A stretch of DNA of 21,017 nucleotides, from assembly GCA_021160245.1 (NCBI GenBank), contig JAGHCW010000225.1, positions 1 through 21,017 on the forward strand. The letters are read 5' to 3'. This DNA comes from a bacterium (GTDB lineage: Bacteria > B130-G9). The notes below the pieces were generated by a model. It did no database searches. It saw nothing but the letters and a program-made list of their open reading frames with translations, and was not told where the DNA came from. Positions 14,206 to 21,017 of this stretch are shown in pieces. Within the stretch, counting starts at the first letter, position 1. The number at the start of each line of letters is the position of its first letter. The translations under genes were made by a program, and so were the position numbers.

Positions 14206-17200
14206 CTACCCGTTTAAGATTGAATTGACCTGCTTCATAAAGGTATTGACTGAGAAGGGCTTTGGTATGCACGTGACTTCGGCCTGCTTCACAAATGCGC
14301 GCGTCTTGGGCTCATAGATGTCGCCTGTGGTGAAGAGGATGCGCCGGATAAGCAATGGCTTGTTCTCCTTAACCCATTTGTAAATAGCGAAACCATCAAG
14401 CCCCGGCATTCGTATGTCCATGACGATCATGTCAATGCTCTTCTCCTCTAGAAGCCGTATTGCCTCTCTTCCCTCTCCCGCGCCGAAGACGATATGGTCT
14501 TCGGATAGTATATCCGTCATCATCTCTCTAAGCACTTCCTCGTCATCCACAACAAGTATTCTCGCGCTATCTGTCTTGGCCAAGGGAGCTTGCGATTTCG
14601 ATTCCGGCCGCTTTTGTGTGATCTCCCCCTCGACCACTGGCAAGTAAATGGCGAATGTCGTCCCTCGCCCCAGCTTGCTCTTGCATTTTATTTCGCCATT
14701 GTGGGCTTGAATAATGCCATAGGAACAAGATAGCCCAAGCCCTGTGCCTTTGCCCGAAGGTTTCGTTGTGAAGAAGGGGTTAAATATCTTGAGCTGGTTC
14801 TTCTCGCTTATTCCAGGCCCGGTATCAGTTATATTAAAGCAGATCGTTGACCCTTCGATGAACGAGATTATGTAAAGCGTGCCTCCCCGCTCCTCCATCG
14901 CCTGGTAGGCGTTGTTCATGATATTCAAGAAGACCTGCTCTATCTGTTTTGGGTCAGCCATAGTCAAGGGCAGCTTAGGATCCAGTTCCAGAATTAAGTC
15001 TATGTTGCATGCGTCCAGCCGGTATTTCACCAGCTGGATGGTGTCATTCATGGTCTTGTTGAGGTCAACATATTCTCTTAAGGGGGAGCTTTTACGGGAG
15101 AATGCTAAGAGCGATTCCATCACTGACTTTGCCCCGAGCGCGCATTTTTCGATGGAAGACAACTTCTGCAGCATCTGTTCATCTTCGACCTTTTCTCGAA
15201 GCAATTGGGAATACGCAAGGATGGGCGCCAGCTTGTTGTTCAGCTCGTGTGCGATTGATGCCGTGAGCTCACCCAATGAGGCGTGTCTCTCCGCCTCGAG
15301 CAGTTGGCTATGTAGCTGTTTGAGATTCGTGATATCGACGAGAATCAGTTCAACCGCGCTCTGCCCTTCGTAGGTTATATGAACACCTTTGCAGAGGGTC
15401 TGAAGTTCCTCTCCACCTCTGGTCAGCAAGCAGAGCTCAACCTCCTTCGCGGGCTTTCCGCATTCCAGGCTCTCAATGTGGTTCTGGGCATCTTCCCGCG
15501 AGTCCGGATGGACAGATTGTTCCATGAGCTTGAAATCCCTTGAGAAGAGCCGTTGAGGCGAATAGCCGAGCTTATCCATCAGAACGCGATTGGCATAAAG
15601 CAGCGTCCCGTTCTGCAATATGCAGACCATGTCAGGAGATGTCTCAACAAGTCTCTTGTACTTCTCCTCAGACTCCCTGATCTTGCGCTCCAGGGCGTTT
15701 CGCTCCGTGATGTCATTGAGTAGTATTGAGGCGCCAAGGACGTTGCCCTCTTCGTCTTTCTTCGGACTGACTGTAATATCGAAGCAGCGTTCTTCCCGAT
15801 TATCGAGGCTTGTTCGAACTGCATGGCAGACGGCATCCGTCCTTATCGCCTCCTGCGCAAGGCACTCCTCACAAGGAGTATCGCGGTGGAATACCGCATC
15901 AAAGCACTTGGCGTTGCCATCAGTCTTGAATGCGGAAATGAACTCCGCGTTTGCGTATGTGATGTCAAGCTCTTCATTGACCAGGATAAGGGGGTTCCCG
16001 ATGCTCCGGAGCGCCTGCTCGAAGTTCACCTTCTCATGGAGCAGCTGCTCTGTTCGTTTCTGCATAACACGTTCGAGCGATCTTCCCCACCTCGTGGAGA
16101 CAGCAATGGCGGTTCCGCTCCCAAAGAGGACGAGGAACATTATGAATCCGAGCAATTGATACTGCTTCAAATATGCGGTATCGATTGTGGATAGAACCGT
16201 CTTCCAAGGGGTCGAGGCGATAAGTGAGTATCTCTTCCGGCCCAGAGTGATGGCTCTGTAGGCAAGGAGCTTAGTCGCTCCTCTCGTTCGCAAGACCGTT
16301 GAACGAGGGCTATTCTCCATAAGGAGAGAAAGCGTGGCCGCTTCAGATTCCGGGGGGATTCCTAAATGCGGACCTATCTTGCCGGAAGCTGATTCGGACT
16401 CGCTGGATAGGAGACGATTCCCATCCTCGTCGGTGAGCGATGTCTCGCCATTGGCGCCGCCGGGGACCCTCAGAAATCGGGCTGCCATTGCACCGCTTGA
16501 GACGAGTATATAGGCGCCTGGCAACCGCTCATAGGTGTCTTTTCCGGCAGCGTCAGTGGGGCAGTAAAAAACGACGAGTCTGCTGCGCAAGCCCAGTCCC
16601 AGAAATGCCGGCCCCGCTACACTATCTCCGCGCTCAAGAGCTTCTCTGGCAAAACTTGCCAACTCGGGTTGGCTCACGATCTCGCCCAAGGAGTCTGAGG
16701 GTCTGTTCGATCTGATTATCTCACCATTTTTGTCAATCACAACAGTAGCACACATCAGCAAGGTATTTGCCGTTTGGCTGAAGGCGCTGAAGACGCTATC
16801 GGCGTATTCAGAATCGCCGTTGGTCAGGCCATTCGATAATGCGAGTCCTTGCACGCACGAACGCAGCGTTTCGCTGGCGTTTTGGAGCCTGGAACCAATG
16901 GTCTGGAGCTCGGACATCTGTCTGAATTGAAGTTCCTTCGTCATTGTTGCGGTCAACTCCTCACCGCTCCGGCGGATCAAGAGAGTTGAGAGCGTCATGG
17001 CAGTCAGGACGATCAGAATTATAAAGCCGAATACTCGTTTGGAAATTACCCTTGTAGTCCTTAAATCTCTTGTCAAAAGCGAGCGCAGACTAACTTTCCT
17101 TGCGCCTCTCACCACGAAGATCACGATTAAGGCAAGTAGCGTTGTGCTGGCGCTCATAAGGAGAACCTCGACCCACCACCAAACCGTTGCTCTCCGGACA

Positions 17201-17784
17201 ATCGCATCTTCGAACGCGAACATTCTTAGAAATGGGCTCGCAAGAGCTAGCCCGGCGGCTATGTAGGAAAATCTCAAATAGACCCGTCCATCTCGGCCGA
17301 AATGGTGACCGGCCATCAATCCGAATGCAACATAAATCCAAGCGAGGCAGAGAACAGACGAGCCGTAAACGGCGCCTCGGAGGACTTGTATTGGCGAGAG
17401 AATTCCCATTAACCCGGATATTGCTGGAACGAACCACAGGGCAATCGCGATTGCGGTCAACGAGCGTCTCCTTGCGCGCCCTTCGTCTATGCCCTGGGCA
17501 GAAAGAAGGGCTCGTGAGCCCATAACGGCAAGCGCCATTGCGAGAAGGAGCACGAGGTCGAGGAAGAGCAAGTATTGGTGACTATTGAGGGAGTTCCCGG
17601 TTCCGTAGTCTATGAGAATGAGGACATTGCGGCAGAATGTAGCGAAAGCCGCAAAAAAGAGGCGAACCGCCCCGGTGTCCTTCTTCGAGTGGAGAGCAAG
17701 GGCGTATGAGAGAAGCGCTATCGATAGAAGAGGAAATACCCAGGAGACAAATGAGATCAGGAAGCCTAGCGCTGTGGCGGTCAT
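14206..17784 (-). CDS. Hybrid sensor histidine kinase with 7TM-like head, periplasmic sensor, two PAS domains and receiver
   Basis: A 1192-residue membrane kinase. In order: seven hydrophobic segments (about residues 5-225), an eighth TM (251-270), an extracytoplasmic Cache-like region (271-545), a ninth TM (about 546-565), PAS1 (about 585-700), PAS2 (about 705-825), a HisKA domain with phospho-acceptor His846 in SIAHELNNKLAPI, a HATPase domain (NIMNNAYQAM, DTGPGIS, GKGTGLGLS), and a C-terminal receiver with phospho-acceptor Asp1123 in MDIRMPGLDG and a Lys in CIPKPF. PAS1 carries Cys638-x-x-Cys641 (PCEEC) plus nearby Cys, a possible metal or redox site. It follows the PII-like gene by 40 nt on the same strand, so it is likely the last gene of the antiporter cluster. 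No separate response regulator with a DNA-binding domain is visible. The phosphorylation target is unknown. Confidence 0.92.
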   Translation of the reverse strand: MTATALGFLISFVSWVFPLLSIALLSYALALHSKKDTGAVRLFFAAFATFCRNVLILIDYGTGNSLNSHQYLLFLDLVLLLAMALAVMGSRALLSAQGIDEGRARRRSLTAIAIALWFVPAISGLMGILSPIQVLRGAVYGSSVLCLAWIYVAFGLMAGHHFGRDGRVYLRFSYIAAGLALASPFLRMFAFEDAIVRRATVWWWVEVLLMSASTTLLALIVIFVVRGARKVSLRSLLTRDLRTTRVISKRVFGFIILIVLTAMTLSTLLIRRSGEELTATMTKELQFRQMSELQTIGSRLQNASETLRSCVQGLALSNGLTNGDSEYADSVFSAFSQTANTLLMCATVVIDKNGEIIRSNRPSDSLGEIVSQPELASFAREALERGDSVAGPAFLGLGLRSRLVVFYCPTDAAGKDTYERLPGAYILVSSGAMAARFLRVPGGANGETSLTDEDGNRLLSSESESASGKIGPHLGIPPESEAATLSLLMENSPRSTVLRTRGATKLLAYRAITLGRKRYSLIASTPWKTVLSTIDTAYLKQYQLLGFIMFLVLFGSGTAIAVSTRWGRSLERVMQKRTEQLLHEKVNFEQALRSIGNPLILVNEELDITYANAEFISAFKTDGNAKCFDAVFHRDTPCEECLAQEAIRTDAVCHAVRTSLDNREERCFDITVSPKKDEEGNVLGASILLNDITERNALERKIRESEEKYKRLVETSPDMVCILQNGTLLYANRVLMDKLGYSPQRLFSRDFKLMEQSVHPDSREDAQNHIESLECGKPAKEVELCLLTRGGEELQTLCKGVHITYEGQSAVELILVDITNLKQLHSQLLEAERHASLGELTASIAHELNNKLAPILAYSQLLREKVEDEQMLQKLSSIEKCALGAKSVMESLLAFSRKSSPLREYVDLNKTMNDTIQLVKYRLDACNIDLILELDPKLPLTMADPKQIEQVFLNIMNNAYQAMEERGGTLYIISFIEGSTICFNITDTGPGISEKNQLKIFNPFFTTKPSGKGTGLGLSCSYGIIQAHNGEIKCKSKLGRGTTFAIYLPVVEGEITQKRPESKSQAPLAKTDSARILVVDDEEVLREMMTDILSEDHIVFGAGEGREAIRLLEEKSIDMIVMDIRMPGLDGFAIYKWVKENKPLLIRRILFTTGDIYEPKTRAFVKQAEVTCIPKPFSVNTFMKQVNSILNG

Positions 17785-17824
17785 TTCATCTATTTGTCAT
17801 TCATATCAGTTGGCAGGCCTTATG

Positions 17825-18157
17825 CTAGTTGCTAGCAGCAATATAGCCCGAGACTGGCAGGGTCAAAATGATGCCGATGTCCCGTTCGGAGAAATCAATA
17901 TCGAGGTCTTTTGCCACGTTGCCTATTCTCTTGCCCATTCTCTCATCCTCGGTTGCAGCCATAAGAACCTTGACGTAACTCTTGCCACCCAATGAGCCTG
18001 CAGCGAGACCGGCGAAAATCGGCACATCGAAGGCAAGAACCTCCTGCATTTTCGTCCCATCCATAACCACAGCATCCTCTAAGCCGAGCTCGGCAAAGAC
18101 AGAGAGAATATCGTCCAACTGCTCTTCTCTGAAAAGTATCACAATGACCAGGTGCAT
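17825..18157 (-). CDS. Small PII-like (GlnB-fold) protein
   Basis: A 110-residue soluble protein. The segments read beta (MHLVIVILF), helix (REEQLDDILSVFAELGLE), beta (DAVVMDG), a loop region rich in Gly (FAGLAAGSLGGKS), beta (SYVKVLMAA), helix (ERMGKRIGNVAKDL) and beta (IGIILTLPVSGYIAA). This is the ferredoxin-like order of PII and PII-like proteins, though without the classical signature or the Tyr-uridylylated T-loop. PII-like proteins bind nucleotides or other small effectors and often regulate an adjacent transporter. ATG 18157 is preferred over GTG 18160 because GAGGGA lies at the right distance before it. It sits 39 nt after the PTS IIA gene and 40 nt before the histidine kinase gene. 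Fold assignment is by inspection and moderate. Confidence 0.68.
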   Translation of the reverse strand: MHLVIVILFREEQLDDILSVFAELGLEDAVVMDGTKMQEVLAFDVPIFAGLAAGSLGGKSYVKVLMAATEDERMGKRIGNVAKDLDIDFSERDIGIILTLPVSGYIAASN

Positions 18158-18196
18158 CACATCCCTCAGACTATGAAGCGGAATGACACGAGTTCA

Positions 18197-18664
18197 TTAC
18201 CGCGAAATACGGTCAAAATCATCTAAAACCGCGAAGACCTCCGCCTCGCTCTTTGCGGACAGGAGTCTCTCTCGATTGCTCTGTTTGCGGGCAAACCTCG
18301 TGATCGCTGCCAGCACTTGAAGATAGAGCTTCGGCTCACTCGCCGGGATGCCGATCATAAAAACAACACGGACTAGCTGGTCATCTACGGCCCCGAAGTC
18401 TATTCCTTCCTGGGATACGCCGATGGCAATTACGAGCCGCTCAATAGAATCAGACCTCGCGTGCGGAATTCCGACTCCCATCCCGATCCCCGTTGTCATC
18501 ACGGCCTCCCGCTCCTTCAAGGCGGAAAGGAATGTCTCGCGGTCAGGGACCGATTCTGACCTCGATATGAGGTCCGACATCTCCTCAAAAACCTCGGCCT
18601 TCGTCTTAGACTTCAGGTCAAGGCAGATCAACTTCTCCTGCATAAATGACGTCAGTTCAGCCAT
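18197..18664 (-). CDS. PTS IIA (fructose/Ntr-type) phosphocarrier protein
   Basis: A 155-residue stand-alone EIIA of the mannitol-fructose/PtsN family. The diagnostic segment GIGMGVGIPHARSDSI contains the phosphorylatable His68, and the flanking blocks FLSALKEREAVMTTG and LVRVVFMIGIPASEP fit the family. No sugar permease (EIIB/EIIC) is nearby, which favours a regulatory rather than a transport role, like PtsN control of potassium transport. GAGGGAGAAA directly before ATG 18664 is a strong ribosome-binding site. It lies between the antiporter genes (175-nt gap) and the PII-like gene (39-nt gap), so its likely partner is one of these. The phosphate donor (EI/NPr) is not in the window. Confidence 0.92.
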   Translation of the reverse strand: MAELTSFMQEKLICLDLKSKTKAEVFEEMSDLISRSESVPDRETFLSALKEREAVMTTGIGMGVGIPHARSDSIERLVIAIGVSQEGIDFGAVDDQLVRVVFMIGIPASEPKLYLQVLAAITRFARKQSNRERLLSAKSEAEVFAVLDDFDRISR

Positions 18665-18761
18665 TTTCTCCCTCTATTTCTAATCCGATAGTCAGCCGTT
18701 GCGTTGATTGGCGCACAGACTGAAACCCAGCCTAGGATTCCTAACGGAGGTTCTGCCCCAG

Positions 18762-18791
18762 TATTTAGCGACAATCTACTCATCTTTTCAA
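18762..18791 (-). promoter_or_regulatory. Candidate internal promoter before the PTS IIA gene
   Basis: On the minus strand TTGAAA (18786-18791) is followed after 18 nt by TAAATA (18762-18767) inside the 175-nt gap between the second antiporter and the PTS IIA gene. The -35 matches five of six consensus positions, the -10 only three. It would let the IIA, PII-like and kinase genes be expressed apart from the antiporters. Confidence 0.28.
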
Positions 18792-18839
18792 GACCCGTCT
18801 TGGCCATCTCGTGCCAATTTGGTTAGAGGCAGAGCCCGT

Positions 18840-20126
18840 TTATCTCTTTGCCCCCCTCTTAGTTGTCGAAGCCTCTCCCGCTTTCTTTAGCCCGTACGCT
18901 GTGAACGGCGGTCCTATGATCTCATTTATCGCGACCGTCCCAAGGACAATGCTGGTCATTATCGGTGCGAAAGACTGAAACGCCGGCTCGTCGGCCGCTA
19001 TCAGCACAAGTCCAATTGCGACGCCGGCCTGTGGCAAGAGGCCCAGGCCCAGGTACTTCGCCACCAGCTTGGACGAATGGCCCAACTTGGCCCCGACCCT
19101 AACGCCGCCGACCTTGCCCAGAATCCGCCCAACCACATAGATGGCGCCAAGCACAGAGAGCATTCCGAGATTCTCGAATTCCAGGTGCGCCCCCGCAAGA
19201 GTGAAGAACATCGCGTAAATGAGGGACTCGATGTCCTCAAGTGATCTGAAGAACTGGATGTTCCGGGACGAGAGGTTTATGAGCGTGAAGCCGGCCAGCA
19301 TGTTTGTGAAAAGCGGAGAGAGCCCGAAAGCCATCGCCGTGCCTCCTGAGAGGAAGATGAACCCGAGTCCCCCCACTATTGTCTCACGCTTGTTCCTGAA
19401 GAATTTTGCCCCGAATCTCATCAGGAAGCCCATGGCGATGCCTAATATGGCTGCGCCCAATATCTTGATAAGCGGCAGAACCAACATCGAAAGCAGCCCC
19501 CCAGCCATTTGTGAGGCCGAGGCCAAGAGGCTTACAGCTATGGCATTGGCAAATGTGAAGATGACGAGCGCCACAGCGTCGTCCAGGCCGACGACTCCTA
19601 GAAGCGTTGTCGTCAGGTCGCCGCGTGCCCTTAGCTCTCTTATTACCGCCACGGTTGCGGCCGGGGCAGTGGCCGCGGAGAACGCCCCCAAGAGAATGGC
19701 GAAGGCCACAATCGCTTTGAGGTGAGAGACGCCCTCGATGGATGGCATGTTCCAAACAAGTGGCGCGAATACGAGAATCAATAACGTTACGCATAAGAAG
19801 GCGCCGAACCCCTCAAAAAGGCCAATCCAGGCTATCCCGCGCCCCAGCCGTTTCACTCGCTCGATCGGCAAACTCCCACCAATCACGAAAGCGATCAGGG
19901 CGAGCGTCATTTCGGGTATCTCGCCCAGGTCTTCTCTGATCAGAGCGTGGAGCCTTTCCACAGATATCATCTTGCAGGCCGGCAAGAGAAACTTCAGCAG
20001 TATCCCGGCCAATATGTAACCCGTGACTTCTGGGAACTTCAGGCGGTTTGATAGGCGCCCGCCAATGTAAGCGATGGTTAGAATAATGCCCACAAAGAAG
20101 ATCAGGTCCGCGCCGGCGGGGATCAT
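18840..20126 (-). CDS. Cation/proton antiporter (CPA family), second of a tandem pair
   Basis: A 428-residue inner-membrane Na+(or K+)/H+ exchanger of the PF00999 type with about twelve hydrophobic segments. Typical features are FPEVTGYILAGILLKF near the N-terminus, ATAPAATVAVIREL, and the paired-acid motif GLDDAVALVIF with Asp182 and Asp183, the expected ion-translocation site. It ends shortly after LPQAGVAIGLVLIA and INEIIGPPFTAYGLKKAG, with no C-terminal RCK/TrkA or USP domain. Its ATG overlaps the stop of the upstream antiporter (ATGA, 20123-20126), so the two are probably translationally coupled and may form a pair. Ion specificity cannot be read from the sequence. Confidence 0.92.
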   Translation of the reverse strand: MIPAGADLIFFVGIILTIAYIGGRLSNRLKFPEVTGYILAGILLKFLLPACKMISVERLHALIREDLGEIPEMTLALIAFVIGGSLPIERVKRLGRGIAWIGLFEGFGAFLCVTLLILVFAPLVWNMPSIEGVSHLKAIVAFAILLGAFSAATAPAATVAVIRELRARGDLTTTLLGVVGLDDAVALVIFTFANAIAVSLLASASQMAGGLLSMLVLPLIKILGAAILGIAMGFLMRFGAKFFRNKRETIVGGLGFIFLSGGTAMAFGLSPLFTNMLAGFTLINLSSRNIQFFRSLEDIESLIYAMFFTLAGAHLEFENLGMLSVLGAIYVVGRILGKVGGVRVGAKLGHSSKLVAKYLGLGLLPQAGVAIGLVLIAADEPAFQSFAPIMTSIVLGTVAINEIIGPPFTAYGLKKAGEASTTKRGAKR

Positions 20127-21017
20127 TTCTCTAAATCCTTTCCAATTGAGGAGCCTCTTGCCCGGTCCAAGGGCACGTCCCCCGCCCGTTTGAGAGCGAT
20201 TGCGGTCAAAGGCGGTCCGATGAGCTCATTCAAAGCCACCGATGCAAGCACCACATCAACGAGAATACCTCTAAACATCGAGAATTGAGAGCTTTCCTGC
20301 GCAACAAGCATCAGTCCAATAGCCACACCTGCTTGTGGAAGGAGCGCCAGCCCCAAGTAGCGCCGCGCCGCGCCTCGCACATTTGCTGAGAGAGCGCCGA
20401 GGTGGGCGCCTCCTACCTTGCCTACAAATCTAAAGATGAGAAATGCCGAACCTATGATTCCACAAGTCAAGAGGTTTTCAAGGTGCAATTGCGTACCGGC
20501 TAGCGTGAAGAAGACAATGAAGATGGGCCCTTGGATTCGCTCTACCGACGCGAAGACCCGCTGGTTACGGCGTGAGAGGTTGACCAGCACGAAGCCGGCG
20601 ACCATGATTGTCAAAAGGGGAGAGATGCCGAGCAGCATGGAGAGGCCGCTGGCAAATGTTATGATGCCCAGCGACACCGTCATTGTCTCAAGCTCGCGTT
20701 TTATCCTGCCCGCAACCAGATGATGCGCGATGCCAACGAGTAGCCCCAGCAAAAGCGAGCCCACGATTTCCATGAGCGGGCCGAGCCAGACGAATACTGT
20801 GCCCTCGGGGCCGGCCGCGAGCAATGCCTCAGCAATTGTGAGGCCAAACGCGAAGATGAGAAGAGCGATTGCATCATCTATCGCCACAATTGCGAGCAGC
20901 ATCGTTGTGAACGGTCCCTTCGCCTTAAGCTCCCTGATAACGGCGACCGTGGCAGCGGGCGCGGTTGCCGAGGCGATACCACCGAGCACGAGCGCAAGAG
21001 GGAGCGCGCCTAGAAGA
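20123..21017 (-). CDS. Cation/proton antiporter, first of a tandem pair (N-terminus cut by window end)
   Basis: A paralogue of the next gene. The frame runs open to the right edge (LLGALPLALVLGG precedes the apparent GTG at 20989), so about 130 N-terminal residues lie outside. Visible family features are ATAPAATVAVIRELKAKG, AIDDAIALLIF with two Asp codons at 20873-20878, GKVGGAHLGALSA, LPQAGVAIGLMLVA and a C-terminal ALNELIGPPLTAIALKRAG. It ends in a short hydrophilic tail without a regulatory domain. Shared blocks and length indicate that the pair arose by tandem duplication; divergence elsewhere is substantial, so the duplication is not recent. It overlaps the downstream antiporter gene by 4 nt. 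Confidence 0.9.
   Translation of the reverse strand, partial: LLGALPLALVLGGIASATAPAATVAVIRELKAKGPFTTMLLAIVAIDDAIALLIFAFGLTIAEALLAAGPEGTVFVWLGPLMEIVGSLLLGLLVGIAHHLVAGRIKRELETMTVSLGIITFASGLSMLLGISPLLTIMVAGFVLVNLSRRNQRVFASVERIQGPIFIVFFTLAGTQLHLENLLTCGIIGSAFLIFRFVGKVGGAHLGALSANVRGAARRYLGLALLPQAGVAIGLMLVAQESSQFSMFRGILVDVVLASVALNELIGPPLTAIALKRAGDVPLDRARGSSIGKDLEK

Noticed and set aside
15620-16159. Plus-strand 179-codon frame inside the histidine kinase gene
   Set aside because: Shadow frame; the kinase frame shows clear PAS and HisKA motifs over the same bases.
1-21017. CRISPR array, insertion sequence or prophage
   Set aside because: No regular 25-40 nt repeats with spacers, no transposase, integrase or phage structural frames were seen on either strand.

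Overview
The window looks like a piece of the chromosome of an uncultured Gram-negative bacterium. The Gram-negative call rests on an LptE-type outer-membrane lipoprotein and on export signals typical of diderms. The adjacent pair glyS (glycyl-tRNA synthetase beta subunit) and ppdK (pyruvate phosphate dikinase), together with the style of the hybrid sensor kinase, recalls Deltaproteobacteria and neighbouring candidate phyla. I cannot name the phylum from sequence alone.

Layout. Positions 2-6599 (+ strand) hold housekeeping metabolism: the tail of a secreted beta-propeller-type protein, then glyS, ppdK and a PfkB-family sugar kinase that looks like a 2-keto-3-deoxygluconate kinase. Positions 6693-13538 (- strand) form an accessory block: a pseudo-caspase fused to an FGE-sulfatase-like domain, a 38-codon stub that I read as the relic of a helicase gene, a 1146-residue single-chain restriction-modification enzyme, a small HExxH metallopeptidase, and an lptE gene that overlaps the metallopeptidase. 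A short glutaredoxin-like gene (+, 13825-14154) stands alone. Positions 14206-21017 (- strand) read as one co-directional cluster: two tandem cation/proton antiporters (the upstream one cut by the window edge), a PTS IIA protein, a small PII-like protein and a nine-TM hybrid histidine kinase.

How the genes may work together. glyS-ppdK is a familiar pairing. The block at 7.3-13.5 kb resembles a decaying defence island: a restriction-modification protein that has apparently lost its helicase partner, next to a caspase-like protein whose catalytic Cys position is Gly. The antiporter cluster is the best candidate for a coherent, little-described system. Neither antiporter shows a C-terminal regulatory domain in the visible sequence, yet a phosphorylatable PTS IIA protein, a PII-like sensor and a histidine kinase are encoded immediately downstream, which suggests control in trans of ion or pH homeostasis.

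Non-coding structure: two intergenic regions carry degenerate 7-bp tandem arrays, one of them running through the stop codon of the restriction enzyme. A 21-nt sequence shaped like a tRNA D-arm lies directly before glyS. An 11-bp GC-rich hairpin follows ppdK.
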